Origin: Callorhinus ursinus
Lineage: Eukaryota > Chordata > Mammalia > Carnivora > Otariidae
Assembly: GCF_003265705.1 (NCBI RefSeq)
Contig: NW_020312859.1
Span: forward strand, 3,589,932-3,653,931
Length of the DNA stretch: 64,000 nucleotides
Direction: 5' to 3'
The translations under genes and the position numbers were made by a program. This document shows, one piece after another, positions 20,354 to 31,124 of the stretch (the stretch's first letter is position 1; each line of letters opens with the position of its first letter). Under the pieces are notes generated by a model. It saw only the letters and a program-made list of their open reading frames with translations, was not told the DNA's origin and searched no databases.

Positions 20354-21534
20354 CTTACATTCAAAGTCACTCCCAGTTTGTTTCTTCCCCATGAGATAGT
20401 TTATCACAAATGTAACCGGAAAGCCTCTCTCCAGTGCTTGAAAATCACCCCTCCCGCAGACAATGAAATCATTCTGGTGTCAGCCCCTTCTGGCCTCAGG
20501 CTGGTAATAAAGCCCCTCTAAAGTGTCCCTCCATTTTTTCAGAAGGCTCCTCTTCTCATCTGCTGCCATCTTGCGTGTATGGGGAGGGATATGGCGGGAC
20601 CCCCGTCACTGTGGCCACACTGCTGCCAGGGACCCTCATGAGAAGCCTGCTCTGGGGGCACGGATGTGCTTGTGGCTGATGACCACTAATCCCCCTCCTT
20701 CCCTCCTCGGGCCCCCTCCCCCCTACTCCCTTGGCTGAGGACATGGGGCTGAGGTTACCTTGAGAAGCAGGTGCTCCTGCAGCCCACAAACCCAAGTGCC
20801 ACCTTAGAGACAGCTAGGAGCTTGTGGCTGGCCCCTGTAGGGCAGAGTCAGCTCAGCCCCCAGCAGCTGGCCCCTCTAGGTGTCCCTAGGACACCCAGCC
20901 AGAATCCCTTGGAATCCCAGCCAGATTGCCTCCTTGGCCTTAGCAGGAGAGAACTGCCTTTGGTGGCCTAGTCTAAGACTCCCTCATTTCCTGCTCTGGG
21001 ATCATGCTGGAGATGCCTCTGCCCTTCAGGGAACCCCCACCCCTGGGGTTTGGCCTGACCCCCAGCTCTGATGACAATCACAACAGCACTCAGCATGTTC
21101 CCCAAAGTCTGCCTTGTTCTGTCTTAGATACCGCATCACATGTGGGATGCCCAGCACTCTAGGCCCCTACGGCCCCCTGCCTGGTCTTTCCCCTAACCTT
21201 CCTTTCCTAGGCTCCTGCTGCTTCCCTGGGGTGCGGGACCCTTTTCCTGCTGGATCTGACCAGTTCTCCCTCTCTCAATCCCAGGGGAAGTTATCTTCAT
21301 GGCTGGTGGGGAGGAGAAGGACATTTGGGCCAGGCCCCTCTCAAACATGTTGTTTCTGTCCCCAAGGGCCAGGCTTGTGGAGACCCAGATGAAGCGGGGG
21401 TCTCTGTCCCTGCGCACCCGGCAGGATGTCCTGTGTCATCTCTCAGGCGATGGGTTCAGAGGCTGGTGGCTTGACTCAGGGTGGGAGAAGGAAGCAGAGA
21501 AAGCTAAGGAGTGAACCATGAGGAGCAACAGTTT
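20354..21534. other. GC-richer unique-looking stretch
   Basis: About 1.2 kb with C/T-rich runs and no recognised repeat. Many short frames overlap on both strands; none shows a domain or a convincing splice context. No CpG island. Confidence 0.4.
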
Positions 21535-21760
21535 TGTTTCACTCAATTGCAAACTTATCGATTGACCAAGCATTTAACCATTTGACAAGTATTTTTAAAT
21601 AACTAGTCTGTGCAGAACACTATTAGGCATGATGAAGTGTACAGAGCAAATGCAACACAATTCCATCAAATGAGGCAAATGATGATGGCGTCCTGCCATG
21701 CACCGAGGACTCTGCCAGACGCGGAGACACAGCGGCGAGCAGCATCTCAGAAAGGGTGTC
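21535..21760 (-). repeat. LINE L2 fragment (tentative)
   Basis: ATTGACCAAGCATTTAACCA, CAGAACACTATTAGGCATGA and TGTACAGAGCAAATGC recall the reverse L2 terminus pattern. Confidence 0.4.
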
Positions 21761-21860
21761 CTGCCGAGTCTGGGGGAGCCTCTGATAATAGCTCCAGCCT
21801 GTTCCTCACAGGTCGGGGGCTCATCTCAAGGTTTCTTTGCATCTGTAAAATGTATTAGTG

Positions 21861-22325
21861 TCCTGTGCTGTGTAAATTACCATAAATTCAGTGGCTTAAA
21901 ACAATGCAAATTTATGATCTTGCATGTTTGGAGGCCAGAAGTCTGAAATGGGTCTCACTGGGCTAAAACCAAGTTGTGAGGAGGCCGTAGGGGAGACCTT
22001 TACCTCTGGCCTTTTCCAGCTGCTAGAGGCTGCCTGCAAGGCCTTGGCTCCAGCCCCTTCCTGTACCTTCAAAGCCAGCAAGATACCGTCTTCATTTCTC
22101 TTCCTGATTCTGACCCCCTGGCCCACCTGCCTCCCTCTTTCCCTTGTAAGGACCCTGTTATTGCACTGGGCCCACCTGAACAATCCAGGACAGTCTTCCT
22201 TCTCATGACCCTCAACATAGTCACATCTGCAAAGTCCCTCTTGCCATGTGAGGTCACATATTCATGAGGATTCTGGAGATTAGACCAGACATCCTTGGGG
22301 GCCGTTATTCTGCCCTCCATATGTC
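21861..22325 (-). mobile_element. MaLR-type LTR
   Basis: Starts TATTAGTGTCCTGTGCTGTG, then CAGTGGCTTAAAACAATGCA, GGTCTCACTGGGCTAAAACC, CTTTTCCAGCTGCTAGAGGC and ends GGGGGCCGTTATTCTGCCCT. Near full length; no coding part. Confidence 0.7.
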
Positions 22326-22755
22326 ACAGGGGCATTGGAAGGATGTGGGGAGGGGACTTGTATGTGTGCACACAGTTGGCACATCCTAATGTGAGTTTCT
22401 TTTCCCACCTGTGGGTCTGATTCTAAGGGGGAGTGTGCTTCCTGGTGGGGGTTCCCTTGGAGAACAGAGTTAGGTGAACCAGAAGGTGGCCCTGATCCAA
22501 ATCCAGCCACCGCGTGTGGGGGCTGTCAGTGCCCTCCCTCCCTTCCCCCAACCCCTCTGTACCGGAGAAGTCACCTGCCATTTCAGTGGGCAATTCCTGC
22601 TCGCAGGATGGCCTCCCACTGCAAGCACAGGGATCTCTCTACCCGAGGGCTTTCTCTGACTGCAGGAGGCACTCAGCTCCTGATGGTGCAGACTGGAAAT
22701 GCTGGGGAGTTGACCCCAGGAGTAACACTTAACCAAGAAGGGATGGGTGTTGGTG
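22326..22755. other. Unique-looking interval between two LTRs
   Basis: No repeat or gene recognised. Confidence 0.35.
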
Positions 22756-23165
22756 GATATATCGGTGTCCTGTGGTAGCTATAACAAATGATCACACATT
22801 GGGTGGCTTAAAATACAAAAATTTCTTCTTTCATAATTCTCGAGGCCAGAAGTCTGAAATCAAGGTCCCACAGCGCCCTGCTCCCTCTGAAGATTCCAGG
22901 GGAGAATCCTTCCTTGACTCTCCCAGCTTCTGGTGGCTGTCGGTGTTCCTTGGCCCATGGCTGCATCCTTCCAACTTCTGCCTCTGACTCCACATGGCCT
23001 TTTCCTTTCCTCTCTGTGTGTCTCTTAAAAGGACACTTGTCATTGGATTTAGGTCCCCCTGGGGTAATCCAGGATAATCTCATCTCAAGATGTATAAATA
23101 TATTGACAAAGATCCTTTTTTTCCAGTTAAGTTCACACTCCGACCTTCCAGGGGTTACAAAACCA
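22756..23165 (-). mobile_element. MaLR/MLT1-type LTR
   Basis: GTCCTGTGGTAGCTATAACA, GGGTGGCTTAAAATACAAAA, GAGGCCAGAAGTCTGAAATC, CAGCTTCTGGTGGCTGTCGG, AAAAGGACACTTGTCATTGG and GGATAATCTCATCTCAAGAT. A 167-codon minus frame across it is spurious. Confidence 0.75.
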
Positions 23166-24464
23166 CATCTCAGCTGGCCCCCAGGTGTGGTTTGCCCTGG
23201 GCCATCTTGTGCTGCACGCTCCTGGCCAATCTTCATCTCAGGGGCTCCCTGGTTAGTGCTCCGCCTCCCTGGCCGGTCCCCTCCCCCATCACATGGCCCT
23301 TGTGATTCCACAGCCTCATCTCTATCTCATAGAGACTCCCGGCCGGTGGCTGGCGTGCAGCCGTGGCAGAGGGGAAGTAATTGTAAAGGTACCCGCTGCC
23401 TTAGATAGTGGAGAAAGTATCACAGTCAGCATGTGGCTTAATTGGATTAAAGAAAAAAGCCCTGCTCCCATCTCCACAGTAACTTACCGCCCTTCATGGG
23501 ATGCAGATAGAGCTCATCACAGAAGCAAGAGTTTGTGTTAAGGTACTTGCTGGCCGGCAGGCCTGGCTTTAGGAAGCTCCTGGACAGAGAAGGAGCTGAG
23601 TGCTTGGGCCTTTACCCAGAGCTCAGAGACATAAGCAGGCACTGGGCCTAGAGGTGAAGAAAGGAGGATCTTTTGGGATGAAGAGACAAGGGCTCATCAC
23701 AGCAGAACATGGTGTGTCCTGTTTGGTGACTTCTCTGAGGAGGGCTCCTGAGGAGTCCTGCGGAGAGGCAGAAGTCAGGCGTTCATGGGTGTCCAAATGC
23801 AATAGCATCAAGACCCTAGCTGTATCCCAAGGGAAAGGAAACCTTTATGCTCCTTCCCCATCAGAAGAGTGGGAGGAGCAGTGGGAGATGGGAGGAGGGA
23901 AGGGGCTGCAGGGCTAGTGAAGTCGAGGGCACAGCCATACATCAGGCACATCTTTTGCCTCAGAAATACACTCAGCAGTGACTGATCTCGTGTTTCCTGG
24001 TGCTTAAGATCCTATGTCACAGAATAAGGTGAAATCACTGGAGTTTTGGTCCACGAGGAAAGAACAGTTTTTCCTCCTATTAGTATTTCAATAGTGTGAA
24101 TTAACTCTCAATCATGTCACCACTGTGCATTCACACACTGGGTTGTCTTCAGGGTGCCTCCGGAAGAAGCTCCCTCCTCTGTCACCTCCGAGAAGCTTGT
24201 GTTCCTCTGACACACTTTCTCTCTGTGTGGTTGGAGGGGTAACAGGAGACAGGGCAAACCCAGTCTGGCCCTAAGGCTGGGGAAGTGAAGAGCTATGGGC
24301 TTCCTTCAGGCGGTACTGGGGATTCGTGGAGCCCACGGTCAGAGCTGTGCTTTGGTAAGTGAAAGAAGAGACACCTGTGCAAATACAACAGCACTCGATG
24401 GGGACAGGGACTCCATATATCTGCAGCTGAATTGTTTAATCTAAAGGCCTTGATGTGTACTAGC
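23166..24464. other. Mostly unique-looking sequence
   Basis: No gene recognised. The block at 23380-23530 has clustered homeodomain/TCF-like words (GGCTTAATTGGATTAAAG). Confidence 0.38.
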
Positions 24465-24690
24465 CCCTCTGCCTAGAACCTATGTCCTGGCTTAAATATC
24501 ACTTCTCGGAGAATTCTTCCTTGATTCCCCTTCTTAGCTGAATCCGTTTCCCTTGTTACAACCTCTCATGGCTTCCTCTGGTTTTCTTTCGTAGAATTTA
24601 CCACAATTTTGAAAGTTTTGACTTCTCTTCCTAATCAGACCTTAAATTCTTTGGGGGCAGGATCCATGTTTTATTCATTTCTTTGTGATG
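24465..24690 (+). repeat. LINE L2 3' region
   Basis: TATCACTTCTCGGAGAATTC, TTCCTTGATTCCCCTTCTTA, GAATTTACCACAATTTTGAA and TTTGGGGGCAGGATCCATG follow the L2 3' end in the sense direction. Confidence 0.7.
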
Positions 24691-24839
24691 CCAAAGAAAC
24701 ATTGCACTGGATGGAGTTAAAGAGATAAGGAAGACCTTATTTAAGACTATTGCAGTAGGGGAGGGAGATTGACCTCAGGTCTACCGAAACAAAAGGCAGG
24801 AGGGTTTTTAAGCTAATGGAAAAGTAGTGGAGGGCAATG

Positions 24840-25032
24840 TTTTTTTTTTTTTTTTTTAAAGATTTTATTTATTTATTTGACAGAGAGAGACAACACAAGC
24901 AGGGGGAGTGGGGAAGGGAGAAGCAGGCTTCCCGCCGAGCAGGGAGCCCCATGCGGGGCTTGATCCCAGGACCCTGGGATCATGACCCGAGCCGAAGGCA
25001 GATGCTTAAGGACTGAGCCACCCAGGCGCCCC
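24840..25032 (-). mobile_element. Can-SINE
   Basis: T17 run, AAAGATTTTATTTATTTATT, ACAACACAAGCAGGGGGAGT and GAGCCACCCAGGCGCCCC. The target-site duplication is AGGGCAATG (24831-24839 and 25033-25041). Confidence 0.94.
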
Positions 25033-25041
25033 AGGGCAATG

Positions 25042-25444
25042 GTTTATTTGTGTTTGCTCATTGGTGCTTGTCAAGGTTAGGCTCCTATCCTCCCAGAGAC
25101 CGGGAGACAGGGCTGTTATCTTAATGATTCCATCTCTGAGGGATGGCACCCAGGTCCTTGAGAAAGACATAGCAGGTTTGTAAAACTGGCAAGAAGCTGG
25201 GAGAAGCTTTATATCCCAAAGGGGCAGAGAAAGAACTTATAATTGCAAGTTTTCTAAATAAACACTCTAAGAAAAGAGAGGTCAGGGGCCTATAGTCAGG
25301 AAGAGACTGTCTAGAGTATAGTCAAGTGGAGGGGAACAATGAGGTATCTTGGTCAATAACCTCCCACCCCCTGCTACCTTCCTCCCCTACAGGGCCTGAC
25401 AAAGAACCCAGCAAATAATAGATGTGTTTAATTTAAATCTAACT
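25042..25444. other. No recognisable feature
   Basis: Unique-looking, no gene. Confidence 0.35.
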
Positions 25445-25600
25445 TGAACATTTGTGTATCTATTTGGTTAATTTCTATTTCCTTCTCTGGACTATGAGCT
25501 CCATGAAGGCTGGGGCCAGGCCTGTCTTGTTCATTAGTGTAAACCCAGCACTAATAGGTTTCACCTATTAGGAGCAACAGGTGCTTGTGGAACAAGTGGA
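25445..25600 (+). repeat. LINE L2 3' end
   Basis: GACTATGAGCTCCATGAAGG, CTTGTTCATTAGTGTAAACC and CAGCACTAATAGGTTTCACC match the L2 terminal region. Confidence 0.68.
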
Positions 25601-26171
25601 TGATGGATGGGTAGGCGAAGAGAGACAAGCATCGAGGCTGACTTCCAGCTTTTTGGCGTGCCTGGCTTGTGGAAGTGGTAGTGATGGGCTGAGGGCAGAG
25701 CAGTCATTTGATCAGGGCTGGCCTGCTGACTTCTCAGAGGGGAGGGGTTTCACGGCGTTCGGAATCTGAGATGGAGGTGATGGAGAGGCACATGGCTGAG
25801 GCCTGGGGAGATGGTTGCATTGCAGATTGCACCTCTTACTTGCCCTCTATTTGATTTCTAACAAGTGACAGTGATCCTGGGGAAGTGACAACGTGTGCTC
25901 TTTTGAGTTTATTTAGAATAAACTCGTGGAGGTGAGGACCCCCTTCCAGGCCACCCCACCAGTAGATGGATGCTGGTGCATGTAATTACTTTCAGGGTCA
26001 AAGCAGCGCAATCAGCTCCTTTGTCAGCCACCTTCATTGAATAGTTTTATCGAGCGCCTGAGGGTGATTTGTTCTAGCACTGAAGTAATTGTCCAATCAA
26101 CCGCAGGTCCCCGGGGGAGGGGGTGGTGGTTTGAAGGAAGCATCGCATGTATTTGTGATTAAGACTGGAGG
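25601..26171. other. Low-repeat stretch, candidate conserved non-coding DNA
   Basis: No transposon or gene recognised. 25890-26120 has TGTAATTACTTTCA, CTCCTTTGTCAGCC, AAGTAATTGTCCAATCAACC and AACCGCAG words in close order. Confidence 0.38.
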
Positions 26172-26285
26172 GCTTCATTAATTGACTCAACAAACACTCG
26201 TTGAGCACCTACTGTGTGTTGGGTTGTGCACCAGGCCTTGCAGGACGTGGGGGAGAGTTCTTATTCTAAAGAACCTATGGATTGC
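26172..26285 (-). repeat. LINE L2 fragment
   Basis: ATTGACTCAACAAACACTCG, TTGAGCACCTACTGTGTGTT and TTATTCTAAAGAACCTATGG match reverse L2. Confidence 0.72.
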
Positions 26286-26578
26286 TAAAAAGGATAAACA
26301 GAACTGCCCTTAATCTCATAGTCATCATTGCAGGTGTCCCAGTGAAGCCTAGAGGGGGAAAGACTTCCTCCTGATGGAGAAGGCTTTGGACTACGGCCTG
26401 GGAAGATGATCGGTGGGAGTTGGGGTGGGTGTGGACAGTTGGTGTGGGGATAGGGAATTGGCACAGATGGACATTCAATGTCACTGACAAAGATTCTCTC
26501 CTCTCATTGACCAAGGTCCAACCAAACTCCTCTGATTCCTTTTCTTGATTAGGCCTCAACCTCGGCCTGTAAAGATTT

Positions 26579-26619
26579 TTTTTTTAATTTTTTTATTGTT
26601 ATGTTAATCACCATATATT
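26579..26619 (-). mobile_element. Very short 5'-truncated L1 insertion (41 bp)
   Basis: T-rich run then TTTATTGTTATGTTAATCAC, which is the last ~30 bp of the same L1 3' end that starts again at 26665. A perfect 15-bp target-site duplication GGCCTGTAAAGATTT brackets it (26564-26578 and 26620-26634), so it is an independent retrotransposition event. Confidence 0.9.
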
Positions 26620-26657
26620 GGCCTGTAAAGATTTGAATAAACATTAACATAATTTCT

Positions 26658-28410
26658 TTTTTAAAAAATTTTTATTGTTATGTTAATCACCATACATTAC
26701 GTCATTAGTTTTTGATGTAGTGTTCCATGATTCATTGTTTGTGCATAACACCCAGTGCTCCACGTAGAACATGCCCTCTTTAATACCCATCACCAGGCTA
26801 ACCCATCCCCCCACCCCCTCCCCTCTAGAACCCTCAGTTTGTTTTTCAGAGTCCATCGTCTCTCATGGTTCGTCTCCCCCTCCAATTTCCCCCCCTTCAT
26901 TCTTCCCCTCCTGCTATCTTCTTCTTTTTTTTTCTTAACATATATTGCATTATTTGTTTCGGAGGTACAGATCTGTGATTCAACAGTCTTGCACAATTCA
27001 CAGCGCTCACCATAGCACATACCCTCCCCAATGTCTATCACCCAGCTACCCCATCCCTCCCACCCCACCCCCACTCCAGCAACCCTCAGTTTGTTTGCTG
27101 AGATTAAGAATTTCTCATATCAGTGAGGTCATATGATACATGTCTTTCTCTGATTGACTTCTCTCAGCATAACACCCTCCAGTTCCATCCATGTCGTTGC
27201 AAATGGCAAGATCTCATTCCTTTTGATGGCTGCATAATATTCCATTGTGTATATATACCACATCGTCTTTATCCATTCATCTGTCGATGGACATCTTGGC
27301 TCTTTCCACAGTTTGGCTATTGTGGACATTGCTGCTATAAACATTGGGATGCACGTGCCCCTTCGGATCCCTACATTTGTATCTTTGGGGTAAATACCCA
27401 GTAGTGCAATTGCTGGATCGTATGGTAGCTCTATTTTCAACTGTTTGAGGAACCTCCATACTGTTTTCCAGAGTGGTTGCACCAGTTTGCATTCCCACCA
27501 ACAGTGTAGGAGAGTTCCCCTTTCTCCACATCCCCGCCAACATCTATCATTTCCTGATTTCTTAATTTTAGCCATTCTGACGGGTGTGAGGTGGTATCTC
27601 ATTGAGGTTTTGATTTGGATTTCCCTGATGCCGAGCGATGTTGAGCACTTTTTCATGTGTCTGTTGGCCATTTGGATGTCTTCTTTGGAAAAATGTCTGT
27701 TCATGTCTTCTGCCCATTTCCTGATTGGATCATTTGTTCTTTGAGTGTTGAGTTTGATAAGTTCTTTATAGATTTTGGATACTAGCCCTTTATCTGATAT
27801 GTCATTTGTAAATATTTTCTCCCATTCTGTCGGTTGTCTTTTGGTTTTGTTGATGGTTTCTTTTGCTGTGCAAAAGCTTTTTATCTTGATGAAATCCCAA
27901 TAGTTCATTTTTGCCCTTGCTTCCCTTGCCTTTGGCGATGTTTCTAGGAAGAAGTTGCTGTGGCTGAGGTCGAAGAGGTTGCTGCCTGTGTTCTCCTTTA
28001 GGATTTTGATGGACTCCTGTCTCACATTGAGGTCTTTCAACCATTTGGAGTCTATTTTTGTGTGTGGTGTAAGGAAATGGTCCAGTTTCATTCTTCTGCA
28101 CGTGGCTGTCCAATTTTCCCAACACCATTTGTTGAAGAGACTGTCTTTTTTCCATTGGATATTCTTTCCTGCTTTGTCAAAGATGAGTTGACCATAGAGT
28201 TGAGGGTCCATTTCTGGGCTCTCTATTCTGTTCTGTTGATCTATGTGTCTGTTTTTGTGCCAGTACCATACTGTCTTGATGATGACAGCTTTGTAATAGA
28301 GCTGGAGGTCCGGAATTGTGATGCTGCCAGCTTTGCTTTTCTTTTTCAACATTCCTCTGGCTATTCGGGGTGTCTTCTGGTTCCATACAAATTTTAGGAT
28401 TATTTGTTCC
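26658..28410 (-). mobile_element. Carnivore L1, 5'-truncated (1.75 kb), young copy
   Basis: Bounded by a perfect 18-bp target-site duplication, AACATTAACATAATTTCT (26640-26657 and 28411-28428). Reverse orientation: 3' tail and UTR at 26658-27128, ORF2 C-terminus above that. The 3' UTR carries two blocks: one shared with the L1 at 5040-5290 and one (26940-27115) shared with the L1 end at 16493-16660, joined by an A-rich link. The perfect TSD and intact frame suggest a more recent insertion than the other L1s here. Confidence 0.95.
27129..28410 (-). pseudogene. L1 ORF2 C-terminal fragment (open)
   Basis: About 426 codons read without interruption from the 5' truncation point at 28410 to a stop at 27129-27131. 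ORF2p supplies endonuclease and reverse transcriptase for L1; this piece starts after the RT catalytic core, so neither catalytic site is present. Readable marks are [36 protein letters not shown], the C-terminal Cys-rich motif [18 protein letters not shown] (C-x3-C-x8-H-C-x3-C pattern) and [13 protein letters not shown]. Near the end, the copy is about 4 nt shorter than the L1 at 5360-5390 (GAAGTCAATCAG versus GAAGTAAGTCAAGCGG), so the frame shifts and stops early at KTCII. Dead as a protein gene. Confidence 0.9.
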
Positions 28411-28444
28411 AACATTAACATAATTTCTAACAACTGAAGGCCAC

Positions 28445-28850
28445 ATCCCTAGGATGACTCTAGACCTCTTAAAGTGGCTTCCTGAGAAGAGTCAAGGCTG
28501 CCAAATGAATTTGCCGTTTGTTCCAGCCAACCCCTGAAGATAGGGCCCCCATCTCCCAGCCTGTGTGGGAGGGCAGGAGCCTGACTTTGGTAGGCACCAG
28601 TTAGCAAACTCAGGTGGGTTTCACGTGGACCAACATTCTCTTCCCACTTTTTGTAAGTTTTCACAACCATTCCCTCTCCTTCTTTTCTTTCTCCCTTTAT
28701 AATGCCCAGTCACCTCTGCACAAATCAGAATACAGCTTAGCACTTTCTCCTCCTGTCTCTGGGTACTGAATAAAATCTGTTTTCACTGCTTTAATGAATT
28801 GTTGGCTGTGTTTATACCTGTTCTTCGTGGAAAAATAAAAGCAGAAAACT
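28445..28850 (+). mobile_element. Probable solo LTR of an endogenous retrovirus-like element
   Basis: The right part has CTTTATAATGCCCAGTCACC, a GAATAAAATC polyadenylation signal and GTTTTCACTGCTTTAATGAA, the layout of an LTR R/U5. The left boundary and the family are not determined; no internal genes follow. Confidence 0.4.
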
Positions 28851-28924
28851 GACCCCACAATTGTTCAAAAATTATTGGTCAAGAAGAGACCTTTTGGGAT
28901 TCGATCTGTCAGGCGAAATAATGA

Positions 28925-29012
28925 GAGAAGGAACAGTGGAGCAGAGGGGGAGCCAGATTATACAGGGCCCTGAAGGGCTCAAGCAAGGAGTTGGGGGCTT
29001 TCTCCTAAGTCC
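28925..29012 (-). repeat. LINE L2 fragment
   Basis: GGGGAGCCAGATTATACAGG, GCCCTGAAGGGCTCAAGCAA: matches the 'CAGATCATGCAGGGCCTTG' region of reverse L2. Confidence 0.68.
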
Positions 29013-29694
29013 CATAGGAAGTGCTCAAAGTCATCCATATGCCAGAGCGGCATATTTTGGGGTGGCATGTCTTAAACTCCTTCAGAGTTCTCCCTACATC
29101 TCCTAGACTGTAAGACAAGATTCAAGTGAAGAAACATTCCTTGGGAAGTGGAGGTCACACAGGTGGGGAAGTGAAACAGGGAAGGAAAGTCAATACAGTG
29201 TTATTGAGCAAGCAATTGTGATGGTTGATGTGGGGAAACACGTGCCTCACAGTGATCCCCACACCAGAGGTGAGGGACCTGGGGTATTTATACATCTCCT
29301 GTAGTCATTAGCTCAGGGCAGCTCCTGGGCATGTTCATTCTCTGGCACATCTGGCCTCCACATGTGGGAACCAGAGCCCTGAGGCACAGAGATACAGACA
29401 CTGACGGATACAAGTCACTGGGGCACAGTGAAACATCCAAGGGGTATGGACAGGACAGGGACAGCATTGCTACAAATCCAATAATGCAATTTGTATAAAT
29501 ATTCCAAGCTATCTAGAAACTAGTCCTCTACTTAGTTTTATAACATGTTGGTGGAATTAACTGCAACCTTCAAATAGTTCAGATTGGAGCAATTATGTTT
29601 GTAGCACAGGGGTGGGATACAACTGTAAGCAACTTGTGAGCTACCCACTTGTGAGCTATTCCACATCTCACCCACTTGGGGTTCATTAGTTTGT
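29013..29694. other. No recognisable feature
   Basis: Unique-looking sequence, no gene. Confidence 0.35.
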
Positions 29695-29900
29695 TAGAAA
29701 TGAGCATTTATTGAACATCTGCTATGTGCCAGGCCTCATGCAGGGTACTTGATGCATACGATCTCATTTAGTCTTTAATAAAAAATCTTATGAGACAGGG
29801 ATGGTTGGACCCATTTTATAGATGAGGAGGTACTTAGTGATTTGCTCTTGCTGAAATAGCTTGCAATTAACAGAGCCAAGCTGCAACCCATTTTCTTTCC
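29695..29900 (-). repeat. MIR
   Basis: GAACATCTGCTATGTGCCAG, CGATCTCATTTAGTCTTTAA, CCCATTTTATAGATGAGGAG and CAGAGCCAAGCTGCAACCC: long reverse MIR. Confidence 0.82.
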
Positions 29901-30439
29901 TCAACCTCTGCTGTTGCCTGGTAGGTAGAAATTACAAGAACAATCTCAACTCAAGCATTTGGCTTACATTTGCATTCAATATTTATTGAAGTTCCTAGGC
30001 CCATCCAGTGCTTACTCTCGGGGCTTAATAAGTTCTAAATAATAATGATTTTCCCCTGGATTAGTATAGATGCTTCTGTCAGCTGAGGCTGATTTCCACC
30101 TAATTTGCAGGGAATTTGTGCAGCACAATGATGAGATAAATATTTATGCAGAAAGGATGTATGTACAAATCACATTTCCATAAGAAACACAAGGCAAATG
30201 AGAGTTTCCCACAAAAAAGTTTATTGATGGGAAAAGATGCTTTAGAGAATCAAACATTAGCCAGGATTAACCAGCATTATCCAAGAGTTAGCCATATTTA
30301 GGCAATTTTAGCATTTATGCCAGAGAAGTGTTTATTAAGTGTTGCCAAGGATTACTAGAGGAGAAATTAGTTTTGCTCCCCATAGTTGAGGGAAAAAACT
30401 GGGGAATATGGCATAGCTCTTTCTCCAGTTGACCAAGCT
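29901..30439. other. AT-rich low-repeat stretch
   Basis: No transposon recognised. AT-rich with words such as GATGAGATAAATATTTATGC and AAAGTTTATTGATGGG; possible conserved non-coding DNA, not verified. Confidence 0.33.
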
Positions 30440-30510
30440 ATCTTGGTGACTACCACAGGCAAGTTGTCGCCTCTCTCTGAGTCTCAGTTTCTTAAGCTGT
30501 CATCTGCTGG
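30440..30510 (+). repeat. MIR fragment
   Basis: GCAAGTTGTCGCCTCTCTCT, GAGTCTCAGTTTCTTAAGCT. Confidence 0.6.
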
Positions 30511-30589
30511 ATAGGATTGGATGTTCCCCAAGGCCCTGCCCACGCTGTCTTGTAATTTCTGGGTGCTACAACTGTGCCTCTGTCTTTTT

Positions 30590-30784
30590 TTTTTTTTAAT
30601 TTTATTTATTTATTTGAGAGAGAGAGAGAATGAGAGATAGAGAGCACGAGAGGGAAGAGGGTCAGAGGGAGAAGCAGACTCCCCACTGAGCGGGGAGCCC
30701 GATGCGGGACTCGATCCCGGGACTCCAGGATCATGACCTGAGCCGAAGGCAGTCGCTTTAACCAACTGAGCCACCCAGGCGCCC
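30590..30784 (-). mobile_element. Can-SINE
   Basis: T-run, AATTTTATTTATTTATTTGA, (GA) run, CCCGATGCGGGACTCGATCC and GAGCCACCCAGGCGCC. The perfect target-site duplication is GCCTCTGTCTTTTT (30576-30589 and 30785-30798). Confidence 0.95.
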
Positions 30785-30864
30785 GCCTCTGTCTTTTTGT
30801 TCATACTGAGGGGCAGGCCATTGACCTCAGACCACTAACCTTCCTATGGAGGAAAAGGGGTCAA

Positions 30865-31030
30865 CATTTAGGCTACCTACTATGTGCCAAGCAGCTATTA
30901 GGTGCTTTATGTCAGTCAACTCATTATGCCTTATAGTACCTCAATGGCAAGGGTTTTATTTCCACTTTATAGCTAAGAACAGAGAAGTTGCAGGTTGAAA
31001 AGCAACTGCTACATTTGAGGCCATATTACG
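30865..31030 (-). repeat. MIR
   Basis: GGCTACCTACTATGTGCCAA, TTAGGTGCTTTATGTCAGTC, TTCCACTTTATAGCTAAGAA. Confidence 0.72.
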
Positions 31031-31124
31031 GTCCTTTCTAAGTCTTTCTAACTAAGTCCCATCCAAGTTCAACAAAATTTTTTGTTTTAAGTTGTTTACC
31101 AAATAGGTACCAAGGGGCAAAGAG

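Noticed and set aside
20354..21534. GC-richer block as exons of a gene
   Set aside because: No conserved protein words, no consistent codon pattern, and frames overlap on both strands.
22808..23311. 167-codon minus frame
   Set aside because: It runs antisense through a MaLR-type LTR; no domain.
27129..28433. 434-codon minus frame as a possible host gene
   Set aside because: The protein is the L1 ORF2 C-terminus and the L1 boundaries are fixed by a perfect 18-bp TSD.
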